In this document: piece by piece, positions 12,696 through 22,740 of the stretch | Layout of the letters: each line of letters begins with the position of its first letter | Position numbering within the stretch: position 1 is the first letter of the stretch | Assembly (NCBI RefSeq): GCF_001720485.1 | Contig: NZ_CP017114.1 | Span: forward strand, 3,100,001 to 3,164,000 | DNA: 64,000 bases | Direction: 5' to 3' | Source: Cobetia marina | GTDB lineage: Bacteria > Pseudomonadota > Gammaproteobacteria > Pseudomonadales > Halomonadaceae | Made by a program: the position numbers and the translations under genes | Notes under the pieces: generated by a model | The model's input: only the letters and a program-made list of their open reading frames with translations | What the model was told of the DNA's origin: nothing | Database searches by the model: none

Positions 12696-13685
12696 TCACA
12701 GCGCCTCGAGGCGGTTGGCGAGCCAATCCACCAGCGCCTGATCGGGACGCGCCTCGACATCCAGTGCCCAGCAACGCTCGTTGGCGAAGCGGCGACACTT
12801 CACGGCATCCTTGGCCGTCATCACCACCGGCAGGTTGTCGGAAAAGCGCAGATCCGTCGGCGTGAAGCGGTGATGGTCCGCCAGGGGATGGGGCTGATGC
12901 TCCACCCCCAGATTGGTCAAGGTACGGAAGAAACGCTGTGGATTGCCGATACCGGCCAGTGCATGCACCGAGCCACTGAATGGCTGATGAGTGGCGGGAT
13001 AACGCACATCATCGATCAGATGGCGCCAATGGACCGGCGTCAGCGCCATGCAATGCGATTCCACCGGCAGGCGGGTGCAGTCGATCACCCCATTGGAGAT
13101 CACGGCATCGACACTCGCCAGCCGTGACAGCGGCTCCCGCAGGGGACCCGCCGGCAGGCACCGCTGATTGCCGAAGGCGCGCTCGCCATCCACCACCACC
13201 AGCTCGATGTCGCGCCCCAGCGCATGGTGCTGCAAGCCGTCATCGGAGAGCAGGATGTCGCACCCCGCCGCGATCAGACGACGCGCGGCACTGGGACGGT
13301 CAGGGTCCACCGCCACCGGCAGGCCGGTCTGCTGAGCCAGCATCACCGGCTCATCTCCGGCGTGCTGCGGGTCCGTATCGGCCTGGACATACAGCGGGTA
13401 ACGCGGCGCGTGGCCACCATAGCCCCGTGAGATGATGCCCGGGCGCCAGCCCTGCTCGCTCAACCAACGGCCGAGCCAGGCCACCAGCGGCGACTTGCCG
13501 GTTCCACCGACGGTGATGTTGCCGATCACGATCACCGGCACCGGCGCCTTCCAGACCTCACGCTTGCCAGTGAGATAGGCCTCACGTCGGCGTGCCACCA
13601 CCCCTTTATAGACATGCTCCAGCGGACGTAACAGATGGAGCCAGGCGGCGCCCCGATACCAGGCGTCTACCAGTCGTTCACTCAT
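12696..13685 (-). CDS. lpxK: Tetraacyldisaccharide 4'-kinase
   Basis: Inner-membrane-associated kinase that phosphorylates the lipid A disaccharide precursor at the 4' position. The 329-residue protein carries the Walker A motif [12 protein letters not shown] near residue 55, the segment ISRGYGG, and [12 protein letters not shown] containing the Walker B-like acidic pair. Length is normal. It overlaps the msbA stop by four bases, and the msbA-lpxK pairing is conserved because the products act in sequence on lipid A. Confidence 0.94.
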   Translation of the reverse strand: MSERLVDAWYRGAAWLHLLRPLEHVYKGVVARRREAYLTGKREVWKAPVPVIVIGNITVGGTGKSPLVAWLGRWLSEQGWRPGIISRGYGGHAPRYPLYVQADTDPQHAGDEPVMLAQQTGLPVAVDPDRPSAARRLIAAGCDILLSDDGLQHHALGRDIELVVVDGERAFGNQRCLPAGPLREPLSRLASVDAVISNGVIDCTRLPVESHCMALTPVHWRHLIDDVRYPATHQPFSGSVHALAGIGNPQRFFRTLTNLGVEHQPHPLADHHRFTPTDLRFSDNLPVVMTAKDAVKCRRFANERCWALDVEARPDQALVDWLANRLEAL

Positions 13686-15429
13686 GCGTCAGCCGTCTCC
13701 CGGAACTGGATGCGATGCAGGGCGGCGTAGGCCCCTTCCTGAGCGATCAACGCTTCATGCGTACCGTCTTCGATGATCTCGCCGTCATCCATCACCAGGA
13801 TGCGATCCGCCTTCTCGATGGTGGACAGGCGGTGCGCGATGACGAAGGTGGTACGGCCCTGACAGACTTCCTCCAGCGCCCGCTGGATGTAGCGTTCCGA
13901 CTCGGTGTCCAGTGCCGAGGTGGCCTCATCGAGCACCAGAATCGGCGAATCCTTGTAGATGGCACGCGCGATGGCGATGCGCTGACGCTGCCCCCCGAGA
14001 GCATGATGCCGTTGTCACCGACGATGGTGTCATAACCCTGGCTCATGCGTTCGATGAACTCGTGGGCATAGGCGGCGCGCGCCGCCTCCTCGACCCGCTG
14101 GACATCCGCTTCCCCGGTGCCGTAGGCGATATTGGCGGTGAGGTTGGCATTGAACAGCGTCACGTTCTGGGAGACCAGCGCGATCTGCTGGCGCATCGGG
14201 CGCAGCTTGTAGTCCTCGATGGCCACGTCGTCGATCAGGATGCGGCCCGTGGTAGGCGAGTAGAACCGTGGCAGCAGGCTCATCAGCGTCGACTTGCCGG
14301 AACCTGAGCGCCCGACGATGGCCACCATCTGCCCGGCCTCCACTTCCAGATCGATGCCCTTGAGCACATCCGGCTGGTTGTCGGCGTAACGGAAGTGGAC
14401 GTTGTCGAAGCGCACCCGGCCCGCCAGGCGACCGTCCGGGACCACATTGCCGTTGTCGGGCTCCGCGGGCATGTCGAGCAGCCCGAACAGCTCCTCGGAC
14501 GCCGCCATGCCCTTCTGGATCTCGCCGTTGACCTCGGTCAGCTGACGCACCGGCTTGGCCATCATCGAGGCCGCGGTGATGAAGCCGACGAATTCACCCG
14601 CCGACATGCCAGCCATCAATTCCGGCGCCATCGCCAGCCACACCAGGGTCGCCAGTGCCACGGCGATCAACAGCTGGATCACCGGCGTGGCGGTGGCCTT
14701 GGTCAACGCCTCCTTCATCTTCTGCTCGCGGTTGTACTCACTGACCGCAGCGAAGCGCGCCTTCTCGTAATCTTCCGCACCGTGGGTGCGGACCACCCGA
14801 TGCCCGGACAGCGCCTCGGATGCCACATGTGTGACCTCCCCCATCGAGCCCTGGATACGCTTGGAGAGCTTGCGGAAGCGCTTGCTGGCATAGCTGACCA
14901 CCCAGCCGATCAGCGGCGTGACCGCGATGAATACCAGCGTGAGTTTCCAGTTGGTCCAGAACAGATAGCTCAGCAGACCCAGCACGAAGAAGCCTTCGCG
15001 CATGATGATGGTCAATGCCTTGGTGGCGGCGCCGGTGATCTGCTCCACGTGATAGGTCACGCGGGTGATCAGGTGACCGGTGGAGTTCTCGTCGAAGTAA
15101 CGTCCCGGCAGATGCAGCATGTGGTTGAACACGGTGGTACGCAGGGTATGCACCACGTTGCGTGCCACGTCGCTCATGCAGTAGGTCCCCAGGAAGGTCC
15201 CCACACCGCGTATCGCGAACATGCCGATCACGAACAACGGCAGGAACAATCTGAACTGGGCGTCAGGATTCTGAATGCCATCGATCAGGCGCTTCATCAT
15301 CTCGGCCAGCGCCGTGCTCGAGGCACCATAGATGACGTAACCCAGCACGGCAGCCAGGAACATCTTCCAGTACGGACGGACATAGCCGAGCAGGCGGCGG
15401 TAATGAATCCAGGTGGAGTCGCGACTCAC
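13682..15429 (-). pseudogene. msbA: Lipid A export ATP-binding/permease protein MsbA, frameshifted as sequenced
   Basis: Half-size ABC exporter that flips lipid A-core across the inner membrane. Six transmembrane helices occupy the first 310 residues; the ATPase domain has Walker A GRSGSGKST, then the signature LSGG. There the frame breaks: the G-run (C-run at 13991-13996) has six bases where seven would give [16 protein letters not shown]. The correct frame resumes with [13 protein letters not shown] and ends at 13682. With one base restored the protein is 582 residues, exactly the E. coli length. MsbA is normally essential, so the break is probably a sequencing error. The GTG at 15429 follows a GGAG site; an ATG at 15468 overlapping exbD is the alternative. 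Confidence 0.9.
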
Positions 15430-15457
15430 GGGGTCTCCATAGACTTGAGCGGCGCCC

Positions 15458-15883
15458 TCATGGGGCATCCGGTGGTGATGTATCGGTCCCGGTGCGCGTA
15501 CTGATGCGCACTCGGGTAATGCCCACTTCGGCGGCAGCGTCCAACGCTTTCACCACCTTCGCATGTGGCGTACGGCCATCGGCTTCGAGGATCAACCCGA
15601 AGCGATCAGCCTGGTCCTTGTGTCGTGCAAGCGCAGCCCCCAATGCTGACTCGGTGAGCGAGGTGTCACCGAGCGTGAAATCTCCCTTGGCGCCGATGGT
15701 CATGATCAGCGGCGCCTGCTCCACGGCGCTGGCCTGACTGGATTGCGGCAGAATCAGGTCCAGGGCGCGTCGACTGTCAAACGTGGTCGAGACCATGAAG
15801 AAGATCAGCAGCAGAAAGACCACGTCGATCAGCGGCGTGAGATTGACCTCGACCGATTCACGCTGGCGACGAGGAAACCTCAT
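15458..15883 (-). CDS. exbD: ExbD/TolR family biopolymer transporter
   Basis: A 141-residue inner-membrane protein with one N-terminal helix (about 14-34, LTPLIDVVFLLLIFFMV) containing the conserved aspartate that carries protons for energy transfer to the outer membrane, followed by a periplasmic domain. It overlaps exbB by four bases (ATGA). No TonB gene is next to it; instead it precedes msbA, as in Pseudomonas, so its outer-membrane partner is unknown. Confidence 0.9.
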   Translation of the reverse strand: MRFPRRQRESVEVNLTPLIDVVFLLLIFFMVSTTFDSRRALDLILPQSSQASAVEQAPLIMTIGAKGDFTLGDTSLTESALGAALARHKDQADRFGLILEADGRTPHAKVVKALDAAAEVGITRVRISTRTGTDTSPPDAP

Positions 15884-16662
15884 GACGGCCTCCCGGGCCC
15901 CACGCCTCGATCGGCGAGCGTGTCGGAGCCCGACAGCGGATCATCCTCGTCCCGGCGCATGTAGGCCGGCAGGTCTTCCGGCAGACTCTCCCTCGGCGCT
16001 GGCCCGTTGCGCTGGCCCGCGCGACGATCGAAGCCGTCATGACTCTCGGCCAGCCCCAGCTCCCCCTGATGGTGCGAGATGTATTCCACCACCTGCCCCG
16101 CCTGCTCTTCCATGGTCACGGTGATGTCTTCCACGCGACGCTGGAAATAGCGATGGAACATCAGCGCCGGAATCGCGACCGTCAGACCCGCCGCCGTGGT
16201 GACAAGCGCCTGGGAAATCCCGCCGGCCAGCTCCTGGGCACGCTCGGCGGACCCGGCGTCCACGATCACGGCGAAGACATCGATCATGCCGACCACCGTG
16301 CCCAGAAGGCCCAGCAGCGGGGTGATGGCCGCGATGGTCCCCAGGGGGCTCAGGAAGCGCTCCATGTCGTGGATTACCGCAACGGCCGATTCCTGAATGC
16401 GCGCACGCACCTGTTCATTGCCCAGGCGCGCATTGCGAAGCCCTGCCGCCAGCACCCCCCCAAGGGGCGAATGACTCTCCAACCAGTAGACATTGACCTG
16501 TCCCTGACTGATCAGTTCACACACCTGCTGTCCCAGACCGCGCGGCGCGATACGGCGCGTGCGCAACGTCCACAGACGTTCGAGGATGATGGCCAGTGCC
16601 ACGACCGAACATCCCAGGATCGGGAGCATCAGCAGCCCCCCTGCGTACAAGGCTTCCAACAT
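15880..16662 (-). CDS. exbB: MotA/TolQ/ExbB proton channel family protein
   Basis: A 260-residue inner-membrane protein, partner of ExbD in a proton-driven energising complex. Three hydrophobic helices lie at about 5-27, 110-132 and 150-172, and the segment ITPLLGLLGTVVGMIDVF is the conserved helix signature. A charged C-terminal tail of about 60 residues after the third helix is longer than in E. coli ExbB. The ATG at 16662 has a GGGAGAGG site. The 120 bases upstream to comEC probably hold the promoter of the exbBD-msbA-lpxK group. Confidence 0.88.
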   Translation of the reverse strand: MLEALYAGGLLMLPILGCSVVALAIILERLWTLRTRRIAPRGLGQQVCELISQGQVNVYWLESHSPLGGVLAAGLRNARLGNEQVRARIQESAVAVIHDMERFLSPLGTIAAITPLLGLLGTVVGMIDVFAVIVDAGSAERAQELAGGISQALVTTAAGLTVAIPALMFHRYFQRRVEDITVTMEEQAGQVVEYISHHQGELGLAESHDGFDRRAGQRNGPAPRESLPEDLPAYMRRDEDDPLSGSDTLADRGVGPGRPS

Positions 16663-16782
16663 GTGACCTCTCCCTTGGTCTTGATGGTGCACCGTCAACG
16701 GCGCCGATCATTGTTGTCGTCATCAGGCCTGCGCGACCGCGTCCCTGGCACGCTGACAGGCAGACATTCGCCATGCCCCTGA

Positions 16783-19620
16783 TCAATCAACGGATTTTAC
16801 CCCAAGGCACTGCGTATCGATACCGGCAGCACCCCGCGCGGGAATGAGGCGCTCCGCGTCAGGGGACCACTCCCAGCGCAGCGCTCCCTCCAGGCCACTG
16901 TGCCAGACACATTGCGCATGCCGCATCAGGCGTTCGACCACCTCGTCATGCGGATGACCATGCGGGTTGTAGCGTCCGGCACTGATGATCGCGTGGCGCG
17001 GTGCCAGACGCGCGAGCCAGGAATCCCCACTGCTGCTGCGACTGCCATGGTGCGCGACGACCAGCAATGGCAGCGGGCTTCCCGCCAGCCGACGCGAGAG
17101 CAGCTCCACCAGCTGGCGCTCCTCCTGCACCCCGATATCGCCACTCAGCAACGCCAGCGGACGCTCACCCCACGCGATCAGAACCACACAGGAGTGGGCA
17201 TTGTCACGCCGCACCTTCCACCCGGGCGGCGGCCACAGCATCTCCAGTTTCACGGGGCGGTCGGCGAGATGGCCGAGCGTGATGCGCCGCCCTGCCTCAC
17301 AGGACGCGGTCGGCACGTCCTTCAGCCAGCCCACCTGACGGTCAAGACGGCCTCTCTGTCCCTCAGGCACCCACAACTGCGCGATCTGCTCCGCTCGCAG
17401 CGCCGCCAGTCCGCCTGCATGATCGCCATCACCATGACTGATGATGACGCCCCAGGGTGCCTCGGCAGCCGTCAGCAGCTCCCCCATGCGCGGCGGCCCG
17501 AAGGCAGCACCGGGGCCGAGATCATAGAGCCAATGACGAGGAAGATCCTCCATCGTCTCAGGCGACAGCACGCGCCCCGCTACCCTGAGCGATATCGCCA
17601 GCCCCTGTCCGACGTCATGGACGGTCACGACCAACGGGGCCGCTCGCGAATCGGCAAGCCATTCGCTGTCGCGCCCTGTGCGTCCTTCGCCGGCGTGGGC
17701 GCTGGACGGCCATGGCGCAGGCGGCCACAGCAGCAAGGCAAGCCCCGTCCCCCACAGCATCGCCAGGGCGGTGCACAGCCCCCTGACACGGCGCTCCAAC
17801 CCCGGCACTCCACTTGCCAGCCACAGGCCGCCCAGTACCATCATCGCCATCGCTGCTGCCATGTCAGCGGACAGGGTGTCCGTCGCTGTCCGTGCGGGCC
17901 AGAGGCCATGGCGCTGCGTGACGGTCCCGAGCCACGCCATGCCATGATCCACTCGCTCGGCGAGCCACTGCCACAGCGCCCCGCTCATTCCTGCCCTTTC
18001 CGACAGCCGCAAGCCCATCGCGTCCAGCAGGGAGTCGATGCCAGCCAGCCCCCAGCCCAGCATCCCCAACGGCACGACCAGGAGGGTCGCGAGCGGAGCT
18101 ATGGCGAGGTTCATCGGCATCGCAAGCCATGACAACTGACCACGCCCGACCAGCAGAGCGACCCCCATCACCAGCGTCAACACCCATTGACTGCGCAGCG
18201 TGGCGCGACACCAGCCCAGCGCGCCGCGGGGGCGCTCACACCCCTGCCAGGCCAGCAGCAGCGCTGCCACGGCAAGAAACGAATACCAGGTGCCGGGTCG
18301 CCACAAGGCCAGCGGATCAAGGCCGATCACCAGCGACAACGCCAGCATCCATATCTGCCAGACGCCCAGGCCGCTGCGCCCGCTGGCCATCCACAACCCA
18401 ACACTTGTCATCAGCGCCGCTCGCAGCGCCGGCGGTGCCAGCCCCGCCAGTATCGCGAAACTCCAGGCCGCCAGACACGCCAGCCACCAGGGAGCGACGC
18501 TGAAACGCCAGTCGGCAGGACGAAGACGGCGCAGGACGCCAAAGCTCACCACCAGCACTAGGCTTGCCATCAGCCCGACATGCAGCCCTGACACCACGGC
18601 GAGGTGCGTCAACCCGGTGGCATTCAAGGACTCCCAGTCATCGCGAGTCAGCGCCGAGGCACGCCCCAGCGTCAGCGCCGCCAGCCAGCGGCAGGGCGAA
18701 TGCGCCCATTGGATGTCATCGCCCCGCCCTCCACAGCCCTGCCAGAGCCGCTGCTCGGCCGCCAGGCGTAACGCTGCCACCCCGCGGGGTGGTGCCAGTC
18801 GCTGTGCCCGGGCGGGGTCTCGCACGTACCCCGTCGCCACGATCCCCTCGCGCCACCACCAGCTGACCCGATCAAAACTCTGCGGCGCGTCCGGGTTGCT
18901 GGCAGCATGCGGCGGCACCAGTCTGGCGATCAGCCGCCACCGCTCACCCGCTTGCCAGGGAACGAGAAGAGGCGAAGCCGATGATTCAGAGGCGGCACGC
19001 CGCGGCCAGTAGCGCCGCAATTGCACCCGCTGGCCCTCGAGACGGCGACAGGCCAGCTCACGCCCGGCGCTCGTCATGCCGGATGCGTTCATCCTGGGGG
19101 GCTTGAGCACCTCGCCCTGCTCACCGCCTGCTTCGCCGTCAGCGCCCGAGGCTCGACAGGCTTCCACCCTGAAGACCAGACGCACCGACTCCCCCGGGGC
19201 CGGGAGCGAACGACTGGCCTGCTCGATGCGCCCCTCCAGCCAGATATCCTCGCGCGCCAGTGCTTCGGCAAGCATGAGTGGCTGATGCACCAGCCCGAGC
19301 AGCAGCCCGCCCCACAGAGCAATCCCCAGCCGCAGGACTGCCGGGCGTCGCGCGAAGGCGAGCATCACCAGCAGGCTGAGCACCAGGGATGGCAGCAACA
19401 GGCTGTCTGCCATCCCGCTCAAGACATCCCCTGCGCTTTCGGGTGCGCCATCCGGCATGCGTCCCTGCCAATCGGCCGCCCACTCCCCCTGTCGCGACAG
19501 CCACACCCCGGCCACCAGACCGGCGAGCCACTGGATCAGAGCCCCCGGTGTCAGCCAGGACCCGCGAAACCGCGTGGCGTCGTTCGCGCCCACGGGCAGC
19601 TTTTCAGACGAATCGTTCAA
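16783..19620 (-). CDS. comEC: DNA internalization competence protein ComEC/Rec2
   Basis: A 945-residue inner-membrane channel for uptake of single-stranded DNA in natural transformation. N-terminal helices and an OB-like periplasmic domain are followed by the competence domain with GLTHLAVVSGLHVGL, more helices, and a C-terminal metallo-beta-lactamase-like domain with HDVGQGLAI, SHGDGDHAGG and VAHHGSRSSSG. All metal-site motifs are intact, so the gene looks functional, but pilus and ComEA genes are not in this window. It stands alone upstream of exbB on the same strand. Confidence 0.93.
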   Translation of the reverse strand: MNDSSEKLPVGANDATRFRGSWLTPGALIQWLAGLVAGVWLSRQGEWAADWQGRMPDGAPESAGDVLSGMADSLLLPSLVLSLLVMLAFARRPAVLRLGIALWGGLLLGLVHQPLMLAEALAREDIWLEGRIEQASRSLPAPGESVRLVFRVEACRASGADGEAGGEQGEVLKPPRMNASGMTSAGRELACRRLEGQRVQLRRYWPRRAASESSASPLLVPWQAGERWRLIARLVPPHAASNPDAPQSFDRVSWWWREGIVATGYVRDPARAQRLAPPRGVAALRLAAEQRLWQGCGGRGDDIQWAHSPCRWLAALTLGRASALTRDDWESLNATGLTHLAVVSGLHVGLMASLVLVVSFGVLRRLRPADWRFSVAPWWLACLAAWSFAILAGLAPPALRAALMTSVGLWMASGRSGLGVWQIWMLALSLVIGLDPLALWRPGTWYSFLAVAALLLAWQGCERPRGALGWCRATLRSQWVLTLVMGVALLVGRGQLSWLAMPMNLAIAPLATLLVVPLGMLGWGLAGIDSLLDAMGLRLSERAGMSGALWQWLAERVDHGMAWLGTVTQRHGLWPARTATDTLSADMAAAMAMMVLGGLWLASGVPGLERRVRGLCTALAMLWGTGLALLLWPPAPWPSSAHAGEGRTGRDSEWLADSRAAPLVVTVHDVGQGLAISLRVAGRVLSPETMEDLPRHWLYDLGPGAAFGPPRMGELLTAAEAPWGVIISHGDGDHAGGLAALRAEQIAQLWVPEGQRGRLDRQVGWLKDVPTASCEAGRRITLGHLADRPVKLEMLWPPPGWKVRRDNAHSCVVLIAWGERPLALLSGDIGVQEERQLVELLSRRLAGSPLPLLVVAHHGSRSSSGDSWLARLAPRHAIISAGRYNPHGHPHDEVVERLMRHAQCVWHSGLEGALRWEWSPDAERLIPARGAAGIDTQCLGVKSVD

Positions 19621-19788
19621 GGAGGCAGATACCGCTCTTCATCAGGCATGACGGGGGCTGGCCTGCGTTCAGCATCATTTCAAGCACACAGGATTGCACG
19701 ATGCGGGCCGCTTAACTGAGCTCACAGCATGGCAGTCCCGGGGACATGTATGGATAATGGCCGGCGTTGAATGCCAAATGGCCAAGCC

Positions 19789-20370
19789 ATGCCTCGTCGT
19801 CTACTCAAGCGGTTCATGCCGGAACCGGATGCCCTCAGGCGCAAGAAATCCCTGCGCTTCATGCATCACCTGATCGCCGACCCCGCGTTGTGGGCGTTGT
19901 CGCGTCGAACCGTTGCCAATGCGTGCATGGTGGGCTTCTTCTGTGCCTTGCTGCCGATCCCCTTCCAGATGGTGGTGGCCGCCTTCGGTGCCTGGGCGTT
20001 GCGCTGCAACCTTGCGCTCTCGGTAGGTCTGGTATGGATCACCAACCCGTTGACCATGCCCGTGGTCTACTACGCGACCTATCGCGTGGGCGCCTGGATG
20101 CTCGATACGCCTGCCCGGGTGATGCCGGACCAGGTCTCCGCGGCCTGGTTCGCCAACCAGCTGGAAGATATCCTGCCGGCACTTGCGCTGGGCTCGCTGG
20201 TCAGCGCGGTGGTGGTCGCCCTGCTCGCCAACGTGCTGGTCCGGCTGCTGTGGCGTTATCAGGTCGTGCGCAGCTGGCGCAGTCGCCGCAAGGCGCGTCT
20301 GGCCGCCAGGCGTTGCACCAAGGCGCAGCGGTCCGACCAGAACGCTGCCCCGGATACCGACAAGTCCTGA
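19789..20370 (+). CDS. DUF2062 domain-containing membrane protein
   Basis: A 193-residue protein of unknown function with the DUF2062 domain. It starts MPRRLLKRFMPEPDALRRKKSLRF, then has two or three hydrophobic segments (GFFCALLPIPFQMVVAAFGAWAL; ITNPLTMPVVYYATYRVG; ALGSLVSAVVVALLANVLVRLL) and a basic, Arg/Lys-rich tail. The NPLTMP motif is typical. The ATG at 19789 matches homologue starts; one at 19771 is possible, and neither has a strong ribosome-binding site. It lies between comEC and lol genes, as in Pseudomonas, and is transcribed away from comEC. Confidence 0.85.
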   Translation: MPRRLLKRFMPEPDALRRKKSLRFMHHLIADPALWALSRRTVANACMVGFFCALLPIPFQMVVAAFGAWALRCNLALSVGLVWITNPLTMPVVYYATYRVGAWMLDTPARVMPDQVSAAWFANQLEDILPALALGSLVSAVVVALLANVLVRLLWRYQVVRSWRSRRKARLAARRCTKAQRSDQNAAPDTDKS

Positions 20371-20392
20371 AGGCTGACGACGCCGCCCATGA

Positions 20393-20426
20393 AAAAGCCC
20401 CGCCATCTCTCGATGGCGGGGCTTTT
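20393..20426. terminator. Bidirectional intrinsic terminator
   Basis: A perfect 15-bp inverted repeat (20393-20407 and 20412-20426) with loop TCTC, GC-rich core and flanking A4/T4 tracts. It lies between the convergent DUF2062 gene and lolD. Confidence 0.92.
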
Positions 20427-20475
20427 GGCTTTCTGGCATGGCGTGAGGCAGACATCCGCCACTCAGCGGTGGAGC

Positions 20476-21258
20476 TCAGTCCTCGTGCAGCTTGCCGCCA
20501 TCCAGGCGCAGCACACGGTGCTGGTGCGCGGCCAGCCCATTGTCGTGGGTCACGATGATGAAGGCGGCCTGCGCTTCCCGAGCGATGTCGTCCATCAGCT
20601 CCAGAATGCGCGCCGCCGTGGTCTGATCCAGGTTGCCGGTCGGTTCATCCATCAGCACCAGGCTCGGGTCCGTCACCAGCGCACGCGCGATGGCGACGCG
20701 CTGACGTTCTCCCCCGGACAGCTCGCCCGGCTTGTGATCGGCGCGCGGCGCCATGCCGACACGCTCCAGCAGCTTGCGCGCCTTGACGGCGGCCTCGGCA
20801 CGCTTGTGGCCCCGGATGATCAACGGCATCGCCACATTCTCTTCGGCGCTGAATTCCGCCAGCAGATGATGGAACTGATAGACGAAGCCGATGTGCTGAT
20901 TGCGGAAGCTGCCAAGCGCCGACTCACTGAGCTCGGACAGGCGCTGGCCGGCCACCTTCACGATGCCCTGACTGGGATGATCCAGCCCGCCGAGCAGATT
21001 GAGCAGCGTGGTCTTGCCGGAGCCGGAGCTGCCGACGACGGCGACCCGTTCGCCGGCGTGCACACGCAGCTCCAGTTCGTCCAGAACCTGCACCTTCTGC
21101 GGGCCTTCGTCGTAGCTGCGACTCAGGCGCTCACAGATCAACATCGGCTTGCCGTGAGCCAGGTCAGTCGCACGGGTGTCAGAAGCCGGGGTCGGCATGG
21201 CGGAGTCTCCAGCAGCAGAGCGGGATGATGCATCGGTCGATGTCGGTAGATCATTCAT
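20476..21258 (-). CDS. lolD: Lipoprotein-releasing system ATP-binding protein LolD
   Basis: ATPase of the complex that extracts outer-membrane lipoproteins from the inner membrane and passes them to LolA. The 260-residue protein has Walker A VGSSGSGKT, the Q-loop region IGFVYQFHHLL typical of LolD, signature LSGGERQRVAIARAL and Walker B LVLMDEPTGNLD. The N-terminus is about 30 residues longer than E. coli LolD, and an internal Met at residue 21 or 39 could be the true start; the ATG at 21258 overlaps lolC by eight bases, which favours coupling. Confidence 0.92.
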   Translation of the reverse strand: MNDLPTSTDASSRSAAGDSAMPTPASDTRATDLAHGKPMLICERLSRSYDEGPQKVQVLDELELRVHAGERVAVVGSSGSGKTTLLNLLGGLDHPSQGIVKVAGQRLSELSESALGSFRNQHIGFVYQFHHLLAEFSAEENVAMPLIIRGHKRAEAAVKARKLLERVGMAPRADHKPGELSGGERQRVAIARALVTDPSLVLMDEPTGNLDQTTAARILELMDDIAREAQAAFIIVTHDNGLAAHQHRVLRLDGGKLHED

Positions 21259-22498
21259 AGCGCAGCACCTCGGCCGGCTGGATGCGGGAAGCGCGCCAGG
21301 CCGGATAGAGTGTCGACAGGAAGCTCAGCACCAGCGCGGAGCCGATGATGACGCCCATGTCGGACAGCTCGAGACGAGACGGCAGATAGCTGATGAAGTA
21401 GACGTTGGGATCCAGGAACTGGATACCGAAGGTCGACTGCACCCAGGCGATGATGTCGGAGACGCTCAATGCCAATGCCACCCCGGCGATGGCGCCGATG
21501 ATGATCCCCATCACGCCGATGGTCAGCCCCTGGACGATGAAGATGCCCATGATGCTGCCGGGCTTGGCCCCGAGGGTGCGCAGGATGGCGATGTCGGCGT
21601 GCTTGTCGGTCACCATCATCACCAGCGTCGAGACGATGTTGAAGGCTGCCACGGCGACGATCACCATCAGTAGCAGGCCGATCATGTTCTTCTCCATCTG
21701 GATGGCGGCGAACAGGTTGCCGTGGGTACGCTTCCAGTCCATGCCGCGATACTGCGGCCCCAGCTGGCTGATGATGTCACGGGTGACGGCATCGGCACTG
21801 AACAGGTCATCGAGTTTCAGGCGTACGCCCTGCACCTCGCCTTCCTTGAAGCGTGCCAGCTTGGCCATGTCCGAGATGTCGGTGTAGGCGAGACTGGCAT
21901 CCACGTCCGCGCCGACCTTGAAGATGCCGGTCACCGTGAAGCGCTTGAGGCGCGGGAAGATGCCCCCGGGCGTGATGGAGGCCTCGGGCACCAGCAGCGT
22001 GACGCGATCCCCGACGCCGACCCCGAGATTGCGTGCCAGCAGCTCCCCCATCACGATGCCCCAGCTGCCCGGCGTGAGGTCTGCCAGACTTCCTTGCACC
22101 ATGTGCTCACTGATGATCGAGACCTGGTCCTCCGCGGACGGATCGATACCGGTGACCAGCGCGCCCTTGTTGCGACCATTGGTGGTGAACATGCCCTGCT
22201 GCTCGATGTAGGGAGCGGCACCGACGACATGCGGCTTCTCGCGCAACATGCCGGCGAGCGTCTCCCAGTCGGTGACGCTGTCGCGCGCCTCGACCCGCAC
22301 ATGCGGCACCATGCCCAGTACGCGGGTACGCAATTCGTGGTCGAAGCCGTTCATGACGGACAGCACCAGAATCAGCACGGCCACGCCCAACGACAGGCCG
22401 AGCATCGAGGTCAGGGAAATGAAGGAAATGAAATGGTTACGGCGCTTGGCGCGGGTATAGCGCAGGCCGATCAGAAAGGGTAGGCGATCCAGCAGCAT
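21251..22498 (-). CDS. lolC: Lipoprotein-releasing ABC transporter permease (LolC/E family)
   Basis: A 415-residue inner-membrane permease that works with LolD. One helix near residues 25-48 (FISFISLTSMLGLSLGVAVLI) is followed by a large periplasmic domain (about 50-265) and three C-terminal helices, the LolC/LolE layout. Only one permease is present here; E. coli and Pseudomonas have two (lolC, lolE). Some bacteria use one permease as a homodimer (LolF), so that is a possibility unless a second gene lies elsewhere. It is divergent from aguA. Confidence 0.9.
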   Translation of the reverse strand: MLLDRLPFLIGLRYTRAKRRNHFISFISLTSMLGLSLGVAVLILVLSVMNGFDHELRTRVLGMVPHVRVEARDSVTDWETLAGMLREKPHVVGAAPYIEQQGMFTTNGRNKGALVTGIDPSAEDQVSIISEHMVQGSLADLTPGSWGIVMGELLARNLGVGVGDRVTLLVPEASITPGGIFPRLKRFTVTGIFKVGADVDASLAYTDISDMAKLARFKEGEVQGVRLKLDDLFSADAVTRDIISQLGPQYRGMDWKRTHGNLFAAIQMEKNMIGLLLMVIVAVAAFNIVSTLVMMVTDKHADIAILRTLGAKPGSIMGIFIVQGLTIGVMGIIIGAIAGVALALSVSDIIAWVQSTFGIQFLDPNVYFISYLPSRLELSDMGVIIGSALVLSFLSTLYPAWRASRIQPAEVLRYE

Positions 22499-22740
22499 CG
22501 AAGTCGATTCCTTGGGTCAGGGTCGCGGGCCATGATACGCATTCCGCAGGCTCGGCGCATGGGGCCACAATCGCGCCCAGTTTGCCAGCCCTCGCATGAG
22601 AACAGCATGAACCGCCAGTCTCGAGTGTCTGGCCATATGACGCACGCAGGGGCTAGCGTCGACGCATGGCTCTGCTATCATCGCGCGCCGAGTCCGCGGT
22701 ATCGCGGCATTACCGTCACTTCTTCATCAGGGAGATGCCC

